Shown here piece by piece: positions 1 through 7,251 of a stretch of DNA of 13,849 bases. The notes under the pieces were generated by a model, which searched no databases, was not told the origin of the DNA, and worked only from the letters and a program-made list of their open reading frames with translations. The DNA lies in contig CAJXGK010000017.1 of the NCBI GenBank assembly GCA_913053815.1, positions 1 to 13,849 on the forward strand, in the 5' to 3' direction. Both the position numbers and the translations under genes were made by a program. Numbering within the stretch: position 1 is the first letter of the stretch; each line of letters starts with the position of its first letter. The DNA is from an uncultured Rhodanobacteraceae bacterium. Its GTDB lineage: Bacteria; Pseudomonadota; Gammaproteobacteria; Xanthomonadales; Rhodanobacteraceae.

Positions 1-77
1 TAGAGACTACGGGAGTTATTGATGTTACACCGATACCGCATAATGGTTGTCGGCCGCCCAAGAAACGTCGCGTCTGA
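1..77 (+). CDS. rpsK: 30S ribosomal protein S11, 3' end only
   Basis: This is the tail of a reading frame that enters from the left edge and ends at the TGA at 75-77. The visible residues from position 3 include VIDVTPIPHNGCRPPKKRRV, which is the highly conserved C-terminus of bacterial S11, a small-subunit protein of the 30S platform that lines the mRNA exit region. The gene order S11-S4-alpha-L17 is the standard alpha-operon order. Only about 24 codons are present, so nothing can be said about the rest of the protein. The stop is 21 bases ahead of the rpsD start, consistent with one transcript. Confidence 0.95.
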   Translation, partial: ETTGVIDVTPIPHNGCRPPKKRRV

Positions 78-98
78 GCGTCTGAGGAGATATATAAG

Positions 99-728
99 AT
101 GGCCCGCTATCGTGGTCCCACCTGTAAATTAGCGCGTCGTGAAGGCGCAGATCTTAGCTTGAAGAGCCCGGCTCGCTCACTTGACTCCAAGTGTAAAATT
201 GACAGCAAACCCGGCCAACATACCATGACCGGACGGCGTACACGGATGTCCGATTTTGCTGTGCAGTTACGCGAGAAACAGAAAGTAAAGCGTATTTATG
301 GTGTCCTTGAGCGCCAGTTTAGTAATTATTACAAGAAGGCTTCGACCCAGAAAGGCAACACCGGTGAAAATCTGTTGCGCCTTCTAGAAGGGCGTCTGGA
401 CAATATTGTCTACCGTATGGGCTTTGCCGTAACGCGTGCTCAAGCGCGCCAGATGGTGTCGCACAAAGCGGTGGCAGTTAATGGTCGCAAGGTCAACATC
501 GCTTCTTATCAGATCCGCCCCGGTGACGAGGTGAGTCTTACCGAGAAGGCCAAGACGCAGCTTCGTGTGAAAGAATCCATGACACTAGCTGATGGTATGG
601 ATCTTCGACCTGACTGGTTGACAGTGGATAACAAAGTTTTTTCCGGTGTGGTCAAATCTCTTCCGGAACGTTCCGATCTGCCCTCTGATATCAATGAGAG
701 CCTGATCATCGAACTTTATTCAAAGTAA
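99..728 (+). CDS. rpsD: 30S ribosomal protein S4
   Basis: Ribosomal protein S4 binds the 5' domain of 16S rRNA early in 30S assembly. In many gammaproteobacteria it also represses its own operon by binding the mRNA (family knowledge; no leader is visible here because the operon start is outside the window). The product has 209 residues against about 206 in E. coli. It carries the S4 N-terminal domain (about 1-95, including [18 protein letters not shown]) followed by the S4 RNA-binding domain (about 98-160, with [20 protein letters not shown] and [18 protein letters not shown]). The C-terminus [25 protein letters not shown] tail is typical. A small 2-3 residue expansion follows PGQH near residue 42. 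The ATG at 99 is preceded by a GAGGAG Shine-Dalgarno at 84-89. Confidence 0.98.
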   Translation: MARYRGPTCKLARREGADLSLKSPARSLDSKCKIDSKPGQHTMTGRRTRMSDFAVQLREKQKVKRIYGVLERQFSNYYKKASTQKGNTGENLLRLLEGRLDNIVYRMGFAVTRAQARQMVSHKAVAVNGRKVNIASYQIRPGDEVSLTEKAKTQLRVKESMTLADGMDLRPDWLTVDNKVFSGVVKSLPERSDLPSDINESLIIELYSK

Positions 729-747
729 TTATCGAGGGGCTTTATAC

Positions 748-1746
748 ATGGCAGTCTCTTCAACAAGTGTCCTCAAACCGCGCGCTCTGCAGGTTAACCA
801 CATCAATGCCACTCGAGCACGGGTGGTCGTTGAGCCATTAGAGCGCGGTTTTGGCCATACACTCGGCAACGCACTGCGTCGGGTACTTTTATCTTCAATT
901 CCCGGTTGCGCTATCGTCGAGGTTGAAATCGATGGCGTATTGCATGAATACACGGCTATGGAAGGTTTGCAGGAGGATATCATTGAGGTACTACTTAACC
1001 TCAAAGAAGTTGCCCTTCGCATGCATGGTCGTGACGAGGCTACCGTAACCCTCGAGAAGAAGGGTAAGGGCACCGTTACTGCAGGGGATATTACGACTGA
1101 TCATACGGTTGAAATTATCAATCCAGATCATGTCATCTGTCACTTGACCAAGAATCGCACGTTGCGAATGCAGCTCAAGATACGCCGCGGTCTGGGTTAC
1201 CAGCCGGTGACCGCCAGGCAGCATGCTGATGATGAGGCCCAGATGATTGGGCGTCTGCAGCTTGATGCCTCCTTTTGCCCGGTTCGTCGAGTATCCTACG
1301 AGGTCGATGCTGCACGGGTCGAACAGCGGACCAATCTTGATAAACTGGTGCTGGACATTGAAACCAACGGGACGATGGATGCGGAAGAAACCGTGCGTCG
1401 GGCTGCTGAAATCATTGCTGAGCAGCTACGGGTCTTTGGTGACTTCAGTCACGTTGTAGAGGCTGAAGAGGACACCGCAGTGGATGGGTTCGAGCCCATT
1501 TTATTGCGGCCTATCGACGATCTAGAACTCACCGTGCGGTCGGCTAATTGTCTCAAAGCCGAAAGTATTTACTATATCGGTGATTTGGTGCAGAAGACCG
1601 AAGTCGAATTATTAAAGACTCCCAATTTGGGTAAGAAATCTCTCACCGAAATCAAGGATGTATTGGGTGCTCGCGGTTTAGCACTCGGTATGAAACTTGA
1701 GAACTGGCCACCTCCGGGACATGCCCACGGTATGCAACTGGGTTGA
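748..1746 (+). CDS. rpoA: DNA-directed RNA polymerase subunit alpha
   Basis: The alpha subunit forms the dimer that nucleates RNA polymerase assembly, and its C-terminal domain touches UP elements and activators. The product has 332 residues (E. coli 329). The N-terminal dimerisation domain spans about 1-236 ([22 protein letters not shown] near 32-53). A flexible acidic linker lies near 237-247. The C-terminal domain spans about 248-321, with [12 protein letters not shown] holding the DNA-contacting R264 and N267, equivalent to E. coli R265 and N268, and then [13 protein letters not shown]. The start at 748 has a GAGGGG ribosome site at 734-739 and lies 19 bases after rpsD. The tail after residue 322 ([10 protein letters not shown]) differs from the E. 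coli tail, as is usual for this end. Confidence 0.98.
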   Translation: MAVSSTSVLKPRALQVNHINATRARVVVEPLERGFGHTLGNALRRVLLSSIPGCAIVEVEIDGVLHEYTAMEGLQEDIIEVLLNLKEVALRMHGRDEATVTLEKKGKGTVTAGDITTDHTVEIINPDHVICHLTKNRTLRMQLKIRRGLGYQPVTARQHADDEAQMIGRLQLDASFCPVRRVSYEVDAARVEQRTNLDKLVLDIETNGTMDAEETVRRAAEIIAEQLRVFGDFSHVVEAEEDTAVDGFEPILLRPIDDLELTVRSANCLKAESIYYIGDLVQKTEVELLKTPNLGKKSLTEIKDVLGARGLALGMKLENWPPPGHAHGMQLG

Positions 1747-1769
1747 ACCGTCTTACAGGAATTTGAACC

Positions 1770-2150
1770 ATGCGCCATTTGAAGTCAGGACGCAAACTCA
1801 ATCGCAACAGCAGTCATCGTCATGCGATGTTTCGCAATATGACCTCTTCGTTACTGAAGAATGAACTGATCCGCACAACGCTTCCTAAGGCCAAGGAGTT
1901 GCGGCGTGTAGCTGAGCCCTTGATCACGCTAGGCAAGGTTGATGGGGTCGCTAATCGGAGATTGGCCTTTTCCCGCCTTCGCGATAAGCAGGCGGTAGGT
2001 AAACTTTTTGTTGAGCTTGGGCCTCGCTATCGGACCCGCCCCGGTGGATACTTACGTATCTTAAAATGTGGCTATCGACCCGGAGATCATGCTCCCATGG
2101 CTTACGTTGAACTGGTGGACCGACCCAATCAGGCGGCGGCGGCGGATTGA
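1770..2150 (+). CDS. rplQ: 50S ribosomal protein L17
   Basis: L17 is a large-subunit protein near the polypeptide exit tunnel and the last gene of the alpha operon. The product has 126 residues (E. coli 127) and begins [20 protein letters not shown], followed by [20 protein letters not shown] and [21 protein letters not shown], all diagnostic. It ends in a short alanine run encoded by a GCG-type repeat (2130-2147), a low-complexity tail common in L17. An AGGA ribosome site at 1757-1760 precedes the ATG. A strong intrinsic terminator begins about 20 bases downstream, so this gene closes the transcript. Confidence 0.97.
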   Translation: MRHLKSGRKLNRNSSHRHAMFRNMTSSLLKNELIRTTLPKAKELRRVAEPLITLGKVDGVANRRLAFSRLRDKQAVGKLFVELGPRYRTRPGGYLRILKCGYRPGDHAPMAYVELVDRPNQAAAAD

Positions 2151-2170
2151 ATTTCGGTTGACCTTTGCAT

Positions 2171-2207
2171 AAAAGCCTGACCGGGCTTCCGTGTCGGGCT
2201 TTTTTTA
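2171..2207 (+). terminator. Intrinsic terminator of the alpha operon
   Basis: The arms AAGCCTGAC (2173-2181) and GTCGGGCTT (2193-2201) pair over nine bases with one G-T pair, around an 11-base loop. The right arm runs into a tract of Ts (2200-2206). Two further A-T pairs can extend the stem. This is a textbook Rho-independent terminator placed directly after rplQ and before a new promoter. Confidence 0.9.
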
Positions 2208-2229
2208 TTGGGTCGAGAGGACTTTACAG

Positions 2230-2258
2230 CTGACAACGCTGGGTCACCACACTATGCT
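2230..2258 (+). promoter_or_regulatory. Candidate sigma-70 promoter for dsbB
   Basis: CTGACA (2230-2235) matches the -35 consensus at five of six positions. After exactly 17 bases comes TATGCT (2253-2258), four of six for the -10 box. It lies just after the rplQ terminator and about 29 bases ahead of the dsbB start, which is where a promoter is needed. Assigned by eye only. Confidence 0.45.
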
Positions 2259-2286
2259 TAATCGGCCGTTTTTATAAGGTGTTTTC

Positions 2287-2790
2287 GTGAATCCCTTACG
2301 CTGGTCCTATCGTTCGGTCAATCTGCTTGGTTTTTTGGCTTGTGCAGGCCTGCTCGGATACGCTATTTTTGTGCAGTTTGTGCAATATATTAATCCATGC
2401 CCTTTGTGTATATTGCAGCGGCTCGGATTCATCTCGATGGGCGTATTGTTCCTGATCGCTGCGATTTTCAAGCCCGCCGCCCTGGGTCGGTGGATTATCG
2501 TGGGACTGATGGTGCTGGGGGGGTTATTCGGCATCGCGGTCGCGGCCCGCCAACTCTGGTTGCAGGCCCAACCTCCGAATCCTTTTGGTAGTTGTGGGGC
2601 GCCCTTGAAATACATGTTGCAGACTCTGCCGATCGGCGAAGTACTCCGTAAAGTGTTGACCGGTACAGGGGACTGCGGCGAAGTACGCTGGCAGTTTCTC
2701 GGCCTGGCCATGCCGTTCTGGTCAATGGTCTGGTTTGGGTTGTTGACCGTTTGGAGCTGGCTGGGGCTACGTCGTTTCAAAGTATCCTGA
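2287..2790 (+). CDS. dsbB: Disulfide bond formation protein B
   Basis: DsbB is an inner-membrane protein that re-oxidises periplasmic DsbA and passes the electrons to quinone, sustaining disulfide formation in secreted proteins. The product has 167 residues, with about four hydrophobic segments (near 11-32, 45-62, 67-87 and 136-160). The first periplasmic loop has the redox pair C38-P-L-C41, followed by QRLG with the conserved arginine near 45. The second loop has C103 (GSCGAPL) and C130 (GDCG). These correspond to E. coli C41, C44, C104 and C130, so both pairs are intact. The start is GTG, supported by AAGGTG at 2276-2281. Its stop overlaps the start of the DAHP synthase by one base, suggesting co-transcription and coupled translation. 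Confidence 0.93.
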   Translation: MNPLRWSYRSVNLLGFLACAGLLGYAIFVQFVQYINPCPLCILQRLGFISMGVLFLIAAIFKPAALGRWIIVGLMVLGGLFGIAVAARQLWLQAQPPNPFGSCGAPLKYMLQTLPIGEVLRKVLTGTGDCGEVRWQFLGLAMPFWSMVWFGLLTVWSWLGLRRFKVS

Positions 2791-4181
2791 TGATGCGTGT
2801 GTCGAAGCAGAAAATCCCGGGGAAATCCGCTACTAAAGTGGCTGGTTGGCAGCCGGAATCATGGCAAATGCGACCGGCGGCACAGCAGCCGCTCTATGCC
2901 GATAGCGATGAGCTGAACCGGGCTCGCCGAGAGCTAAGCGGTTTGCCTCCGCTGGTCACCTCCTGGGAAATCCTGCAGCTAAAACAACTCATTGCGGAGG
3001 CCCAGCAGGGCCAACGTTTTTTATTGCAGGGAGGCGATTGTGCAGAAAGTTTCGCTGATTGTAGTAGTGAGCGCATCTCCAATCGCCTCAAGGTGATTTT
3101 GCAGATGAGTTTGGTCTTAGTGCATGGTTTGCAACGGCCGGTGATCCGACTGGGTCGTTTTGCCGGGCAGTATGCCAAACCCCGATCGACCAAGATGGAG
3201 TCACGCAATGGCATCGAGTTGCCTAGCTATCGCGGCGATCTGGTCAACGCTCCTGAATTCACACCTACAGCGCGCCGCCCTGATCCCAACCGTATGTTAC
3301 GGGGTCATGCACGTTCGGCCTTGACTATGAATTTTGTCCGGGCTCTGGTCGATGGAGGCTTCGCCGATCTGCATCATCCTGAGTATTGGGACCTGAGATG
3401 GGTGGATGCTTCAGCACATGCTGCCGAGTATCGACGTATCGTCACAGATATTGCTGAAGCCGTGCAGTTTATGGAAACCCTCATTGGTGAGCCGATCGCC
3501 AGCTTTTCCAGGGTGGATTTTTATACGTCCCATGAAGCGTTATTGTTGCATTATGAGCAGGCTCTGACCCGGCAGGTTCCAAGACAGCCAGGTTGGTTCA
3601 ATCTGTCCACGCATTTTCCATGGATTGGTATGCGTACCGCTGATCCCAATGGAGCGCATGTCGAATACTGCCGGGGGATTCGCAATCCCATCGGCATTAA
3701 GATTGGCCCAACGATGCCTATCGCGCGCTTGCTTCACATTTTGGAAATTCTTAATCCAGATGATGAAGCGGGGCGGATTGTTCTGATTCATCGGATGGGG
3801 GCGAGCAAGATTACTGAGGCTCTGCCGCCTGTGCTTGAAGCCGTTCGGGCTACGGGACGACAGGTACTATGGTGCTGTGACCCGATGCATGGCAACACCG
3901 AAACTTTAGCCAACGGCATCAAGACCCGTCGATTTGCCAATATCGTTGGAGAATTGGAACAATCGGTAGACTTGCATGCGGCGGCCGGAACGCATCTGGG
4001 TGGGGTTCATCTTGAGCTTACCGGTGAAGATGTAACGGAATGTATGGGGGGTGCGCGGGATCTTAGTGAAGCCGATCTTAGCCGCGCCTATCGATCCAAT
4101 GTTGATCCCCGGCTCAACTATGAGCAGTCCATCGAACTCGCTTTACGGATCGTGCAAAAACTTGGACGATCTAAAAAGTAG
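2790..4181 (+). CDS. Class II 3-deoxy-7-phosphoheptulonate (DAHP) synthase
   Basis: The enzyme condenses phosphoenolpyruvate with erythrose 4-phosphate, the entry step to aromatic amino acid biosynthesis. Its 463 residues fit the class II (plant/mycobacterial AroG type) family rather than E. coli AroF/G/H. Visible motifs are GGDCAES (81-87), RFAGQYAKPRS (123-133), HRMGASK (334-340), CDPMHGNT (363-370) and HLELTGEDVTEC (407-418). By comparison with the M. tuberculosis enzyme, the metal ligands are C84, H367, E409 and D439, all present. I chose the ATG at 2790, which overlaps the dsbB stop (TGATG); ATG 2793 is nearly as likely. A TTG further upstream in frame would start inside dsbB and is unlikely. 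The N-terminal 20 or so residues are basic and not conserved in ways I recognise. Confidence 0.93.
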   Translation: MMRVSKQKIPGKSATKVAGWQPESWQMRPAAQQPLYADSDELNRARRELSGLPPLVTSWEILQLKQLIAEAQQGQRFLLQGGDCAESFADCSSERISNRLKVILQMSLVLVHGLQRPVIRLGRFAGQYAKPRSTKMESRNGIELPSYRGDLVNAPEFTPTARRPDPNRMLRGHARSALTMNFVRALVDGGFADLHHPEYWDLRWVDASAHAAEYRRIVTDIAEAVQFMETLIGEPIASFSRVDFYTSHEALLLHYEQALTRQVPRQPGWFNLSTHFPWIGMRTADPNGAHVEYCRGIRNPIGIKIGPTMPIARLLHILEILNPDDEAGRIVLIHRMGASKITEALPPVLEAVRATGRQVLWCCDPMHGNTETLANGIKTRRFANIVGELEQSVDLHAAAGTHLGGVHLELTGEDVTECMGGARDLSEADLSRAYRSNVDPRLNYEQSIELALRIVQKLGRSKK

Positions 4182-4223
4182 CTTGGTGAAGCAGGGGATG
4201 GGCAGCAGGGCCGCATAACAATA

Positions 4224-4268
4224 CGGCTTGGGAAATGAGGCCGGATTCGGCCTGTGCAGCCGATTTAT
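4224..4268 (+). terminator. Possible terminator of the dsbB-DAHP synthase unit
   Basis: There is an outer stem CGGCT (4224-4228) with AGCCG (4258-4262) and an inner perfect hairpin AGGCCG-GATT-CGGCCT (4238-4253). They are followed by ATTTATT rather than a clean T tract. The position, about 45 bases after the DAHP synthase stop, suits a terminator, but the tail is weak and the structure could be another kind of 3' element. Confidence 0.35.
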
Positions 4269-4312
4269 TCATAGCCCGATAGATTTTTAGGGTACCGGTA
4301 ACCGCCGCCACC

Positions 4313-4379
4313 CATAATGAGTCGTGGCGAATAGGGACCTGACACAACCCCACCCACGTCCCTATTCGCGATCATTATG
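4313..4379. repeat. Large interrupted inverted repeat, possible extragenic palindrome
   Basis: The left arm reads CATAATGA (4313-4320), six unpaired bases, then GCGAATAGGGAC (4327-4338). The right arm reads GTCCCTATTCGC (4358-4369), two unpaired bases, then TCATTATG (4372-4379). Twenty bases pair perfectly around a small asymmetric internal bulge, with a 19-base loop (4339-4357). No T tract follows on either strand. The TCAGGTCCCTATTCGC core on the minus strand resembles REP-like palindromes that accompany tyrosine-type (RAYT) transposases; that link comes from memory and is an inference. No transposase is in the window. Confidence 0.7.
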
Positions 4380-4505
4380 TTTGTAACCATGGTGGTGGTG
4401 AACCTACCTTCGTACAGTATGCGGCAACAAGCGGTCAGCCGTGTTGCTCATGGAAGTTACGCCGCGGCAGCTCCTGCCGGTGATCTAAAATAAGTTGCGT
4501 TGGGC

Positions 4506-4534
4506 TTGCGTGAATAAGTTTGAATCAGTACCAT
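4506..4534 (+). promoter_or_regulatory. Weak candidate promoter for the suf operon
   Basis: TTGCGT (4506-4511) and TACCAT (4529-4534) are separated by 17 bases and match the -35 and -10 consensus at three and four positions. The -10 would lie inside the palindromic candidate operator, which is a sensible arrangement for repression. The match is weak and other choices are possible. Confidence 0.3.
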
Positions 4535-4547
4535 TCGAGTACTGATT
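4523..4547. promoter_or_regulatory. 25-bp palindrome, candidate operator for the Rrf2/SufR regulator
   Basis: Perfect 9-base arms AATCAGTAC (4523-4531) and GTACTGATT (4539-4547) flank a 7-base spacer. The whole element is 25 bp and ends 15 bases before the regulator's ATG. IscR-family regulators bind 25-bp dyads (the IscR type 1 site is 25 bp), so length, symmetry and position all suit autoregulation of the suf operon. The arm sequence is not the E. coli IscR consensus, so the assignment is an inference. Confidence 0.6.
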
Positions 4548-4562
4548 AGGGTGTGTCGCGAT

Positions 4563-5069
4563 ATGTTACGTGTTAGCCGACTTACAGATTACGCCACAGT
4601 GGTATTGCGTTGCCTGGCTGAGCATGGCCAGGGCGTGGTACCCGTTTCAGAAATTGCTCAATGGGTGCGATTGGAGCCGCCTACGGTGAGTAAGGTTCTC
4701 AAAAACCTAGCTCAAGCCGGTTTGGTGAAATCGTTGCGTGGTACCAGCGGCGGATATCGTCTGGCTCGAGCTGCAGAGCAGATTAGTGTGGCGATGATCA
4801 TCGAGGCGATGGAAGGGCCTCTGGGGATGACCGATTGTGTCGCCGGAGGAGCGTGCGAGCACATCAATCATTGCGGTGTAAGCAGTCATTGGCAACGGAT
4901 TAGCAAGAAAGTTACCGATGCCTTGAGTGAAATGAGTCTGGCCGATCTGGCGCAATCCGCGCATGAGCTGCCGGTGTCGCAAGTAAGTCAACTGGGGGCC
5001 TTAAAAAGCCGTAGCGAGCACTTCGAGTGTAAGGCGTCCCAGAATAAATCTTCGAGACCTATCAGGTAG
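4563..5069 (+). CDS. sufR: Rrf2-family SUF operon regulator (SufR/IscR type)
   Basis: This is a predicted Fe-S-cluster-sensing transcription factor for the operon it heads. The 168-residue product begins MLRVSRLTDYATVVLRCLAE, the typical Rrf2 start. It has a winged helix-turn-helix (about 1-80, with EPPTVSKVLKNLAQAGLV and the wing RGTSGGYRLAR). Three cysteines follow, C92-X5-C98-X5-C104, at the same numbers as the cluster ligands of E. coli IscR. It is closest in character to the gammaproteobacterial SUF regulator subgroup. I preferred ATG 4563 over the GTG at 4551 because the family starts at MLR. The ribosome site is weak (AGGG at 4548-4551) and touches the palindromic operator, so bound regulator could affect both transcription and initiation. 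About 20 C-terminal residues are polar and probably disordered. sufB starts 71 bases downstream. Confidence 0.9.
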   Translation: MLRVSRLTDYATVVLRCLAEHGQGVVPVSEIAQWVRLEPPTVSKVLKNLAQAGLVKSLRGTSGGYRLARAAEQISVAMIIEAMEGPLGMTDCVAGGACEHINHCGVSSHWQRISKKVTDALSEMSLADLAQSAHELPVSQVSQLGALKSRSEHFECKASQNKSSRPIR

Positions 5070-5084
5070 ATAGGTGAGAATTGA

Positions 5085-5144
5085 GTGAGGACGCAACACA
5101 GCAATCGGGCCGCGCAGCGGATTGATCGAGGTACCCAATTATGA
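5085..5144 (+). CDS. Possible 19-residue small ORF between sufR and sufB (tentative)
   Basis: A GTG at 5085 is preceded by AGGTGAG (5072-5078) and opens a 19-codon frame beginning [10 protein letters not shown]. It ends in a TGA that overlaps the sufB start as ATGA (5141-5144). If translated, it would couple sufB translation to upstream ribosomes. No homology is recognised, the peptide is short and polar, and any frame in this register must stop at this TGA, so chance is a fair explanation. Confidence 0.2.
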   Translation: MRTQHSNRAAQRIDRGTQL

Positions 5145-6613
5145 GTGACGAAAGCGCAACCGGAATACCAATCAAGCCGGCTTTGTCTGGGGTTGTGAAC
5201 GAGGCGATCGACCGTCGCTATGGGGCCGGATTTGTGACGGATATCGAAACCGACCGTCTTCCACCCGGCTTGAGCGAAGAGATCATCCGGGCGATTTCAG
5301 CACGCAAACAAGAGCCGGCATGGATGACCGAGTGGCGATTACAGGCCTATCGTCACTGGTTGCAGATGGCCATGCCAAACTGGGCCAAGCTATCAGTAGC
5401 CCCCATCGACTTGCAGTCCATCAGCTATTACGCCGCCCCCAAGCAGCAACCTAAGTCTCTGGATGAGGTCGATCCAAAACTTCTAGAAACCTTTGACAAG
5501 TTGGGCGTGCCGTTACATGAACGGGCACGCCTGGCGGGGGTCGCGGTGGATGCAGTATTCGACTCGGTCTCGGTGGGGACGACTTTTCGTAAGGAGCTGG
5601 CTGAAGCCGGGGTGATCTTTTGCTCGATGAGTGAGGCGATTCGTGAGCACCCGGAGCTGGTACGGAAATATCTGGGTACGGTGGTTCCTGTCGGCGACAA
5701 TTACTTCGCCGCACTGAATTCGGCGGTATTTTCCGATGGGAGTTTTGTGTTCATTCCCCAGGGGGTGCGCTGCCCTATGGAATTGAGTACTTATTTCCGT
5801 ATCAATGCGGGGCATACGGGGCAGTTTGAACGTACCATGATCATCGCCGAAGAGGGGGCGCATGTGTCGTATCTCGAAGGCTGCACGGCCCCCATGCGGG
5901 ACGAAAACCAGTTGCACGCGGCCGTGGTTGAACTGGTGGTGATGGAGCGTGCTGAGATCAAGTATTCCACGGTTCAGAACTGGTATCCGGGCGACGAGGA
6001 AGGCCGCGGTGGTATCTATAATTTTGTCACCAAGCGGGGGGATTGTCGTGGTGATGACAGCAAGCTTACCTGGACCCAGGTCGAGACAGGCTCGGCAATT
6101 ACTTGGAAGTATCCCAGTTGTATATTGCGTGGCAACCGCTCAATTGGAGAGTTCTACTCGGTGGCCCTGACCCATCATCGGCAACAGGCTGACACCGGTA
6201 CCAAGATGATCCATCTCGGCAAACAGACCAAATCGAAGATTGTCTCAAAGGGAATTTCAGCAGGGCGTAGTTCCAACAGTTACCGGGGCCTGGTCAAGGT
6301 AGAAAAAGGCGCTCAGGGTGCCCGCAATCACACCCAGTGTGACAGTCTGTTGATTGGCAAGCAGTGTGGCGCACATACCTTCCCGTACATTGAAGTCAAA
6401 AACCCCACCGCCACCATCGAACATGAGGCCACCACTTCGAAGATCTCTGACGAGCAAATGTTCTATTGCCGCTCCCGGGGTATCGGTGAGGAGGATGCCG
6501 TGTCGCTCATCGTGGATGGTTTTTGTCGCCAGGTATTTCGTGAGCTACCCATGGAGTTTGCGGTTGAAGCGAAGAAATTACTGGAAGTTTCACTTGAGGG
6601 AGCGGTCGGATGA
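5141..6613 (+). CDS. sufB: Fe-S cluster assembly scaffold protein SufB
   Basis: SufB is the core scaffold subunit of the cytosolic SufBC2D complex on which nascent Fe-S clusters are built. The 490-residue product (E. coli 495) matches the family over its full length. [23 protein letters not shown] lies near 186-208, followed by the beta-helix core and the tail [12 protein letters not shown]...[24 protein letters not shown]400 (in [11 protein letters not shown]) and E429 (in EHEATTSK) align by distance from the C-terminus with E. coli C405 and E434, the residues tied to cluster formation at the SufB-SufD interface. The ATG at 5141 has a GAGG ribosome site at 5128-5131. Its stop overlaps the methyltransferase start as ATGA, so the next gene in the operon is not sufC but an unexpected enzyme. 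Confidence 0.97.
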   Translation: MSDESATGIPIKPALSGVVNEAIDRRYGAGFVTDIETDRLPPGLSEEIIRAISARKQEPAWMTEWRLQAYRHWLQMAMPNWAKLSVAPIDLQSISYYAAPKQQPKSLDEVDPKLLETFDKLGVPLHERARLAGVAVDAVFDSVSVGTTFRKELAEAGVIFCSMSEAIREHPELVRKYLGTVVPVGDNYFAALNSAVFSDGSFVFIPQGVRCPMELSTYFRINAGHTGQFERTMIIAEEGAHVSYLEGCTAPMRDENQLHAAVVELVVMERAEIKYSTVQNWYPGDEEGRGGIYNFVTKRGDCRGDDSKLTWTQVETGSAITWKYPSCILRGNRSIGEFYSVALTHHRQQADTGTKMIHLGKQTKSKIVSKGISAGRSSNSYRGLVKVEKGAQGARNHTQCDSLLIGKQCGAHTFPYIEVKNPTATIEHEATTSKISDEQMFYCRSRGIGEEDAVSLIVDGFCRQVFRELPMEFAVEAKKLLEVSLEGAVG

Positions 6614-7245
6614 ATTTCTCACGCCGCGACCATTGGCAGTCGGTTTATCAGGAAAAAGAAGCCATTCAGACCAGTTGGTATCGGGCTCATCTCGAGCAGT
6701 CATTATACTGTATCGATAGCTTGGAACTGGACAAAGATCGTCCGGTTGTGGATGTGGGAGGTGGACGCAGCACCCTGGTAGACGATCTTCTGGGACGCAG
6801 CTTTCATGATGTGACGGTCGTGGATCTGTCTGCAAAAGCGTTGGCCGAGGCCCGCCAGCGGCTTGGAACACGGTCTCAAGCTGTGACCTGGACTGAGGGA
6901 GACGTTAATGAGATCGATTGGATCAAGGGTCATTACGTACTCTGGCATGATCGGGCCGTTTTCCATTTTCTGACCGATGGCGGGGATCGGGCCCGTTACG
7001 TCGCCGGCGTAACGCACTCGGTACAGCCCGGGGGGTATGCCATCCTCGCTACTTTTGCCAGTGATGGACCCGAACGGTGCAGTGGCTTGTCCGTGCGCCG
7101 TTACGATGCGACGGCACTGGCCGCTGAGTTTACGCCCAGCTTCAAAATGGTCTCCCAGTACCGGGATTTGCATCAGACTCCTGCCGGACGTCAACAACCC
7201 TTCACTTACGTGGTGCTGCGTAGGGCCAAGACTCCAAGAGAGTAG
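6610..7245 (+). CDS. Class I SAM-dependent methyltransferase inserted in the suf operon
   Basis: This is a predicted small cytosolic methyltransferase of unknown substrate. The 211-residue product has the Rossmann-fold SAM-binding motif VVDVGGGRS (46-54), the acidic residue at the end of strand 2 (VVDLS, D72), a GDV motif near 97-99, the subfamily signature [11 protein letters not shown] (113-123) and the post-motif [11 protein letters not shown] (139-149). An N-terminal TSWY (21-24) and a conserved CSGL segment (157-160) are typical of a widespread, poorly characterised bacterial methyltransferase group. It has no metal-ligand cluster that would suggest an Fe-S enzyme. The start overlaps the sufB stop by four bases, and sufC starts six bases after its stop, so it is firmly inside the operon. 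Codon use looks like its neighbours. An exact role in SUF assembly is not known to me. Confidence 0.9.
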   Translation: MNFSRRDHWQSVYQEKEAIQTSWYRAHLEQSLYCIDSLELDKDRPVVDVGGGRSTLVDDLLGRSFHDVTVVDLSAKALAEARQRLGTRSQAVTWTEGDVNEIDWIKGHYVLWHDRAVFHFLTDGGDRARYVAGVTHSVQPGGYAILATFASDGPERCSGLSVRRYDATALAAEFTPSFKMVSQYRDLHQTPAGRQQPFTYVVLRRAKTPRE

Positions 7246-7251
7246 GTAATC

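Larger units (their letters stand above)
4182..4522. other. Non-coding spacer with stem-loops
   Basis: This is about 340 bases between the DAHP synthase and the suf regulator. It contains a compound stem-loop at 4224-4262 and a large interrupted inverted repeat at 4313-4379, described separately. A 38-codon plus-strand frame (4377-4493) and a 60-codon minus-strand frame (4171-4353) are open, but neither shows a recognisable family or ribosome site. Nothing else is evident. Confidence 0.6.

Noticed and set aside
2307..2780. 157-codon minus-strand frame opposite dsbB
   Set aside because: It is an antisense shadow of dsbB, whose own product is confirmed by the CPLC motif and paired cysteines.
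4171..4353. 60-codon minus-strand frame between the DAHP synthase and the large palindrome
   Set aside because: It starts at a GTG inside the loop of the inverted repeat, overlaps the DAHP synthase end, has no clear ribosome site, and its product matches no family I recognise.
4377..4493. 38-codon plus-strand frame starting in the right arm of the palindrome
   Set aside because: No Shine-Dalgarno sequence beyond the palindrome bases, low complexity at the end and no recognisable family; most likely chance.
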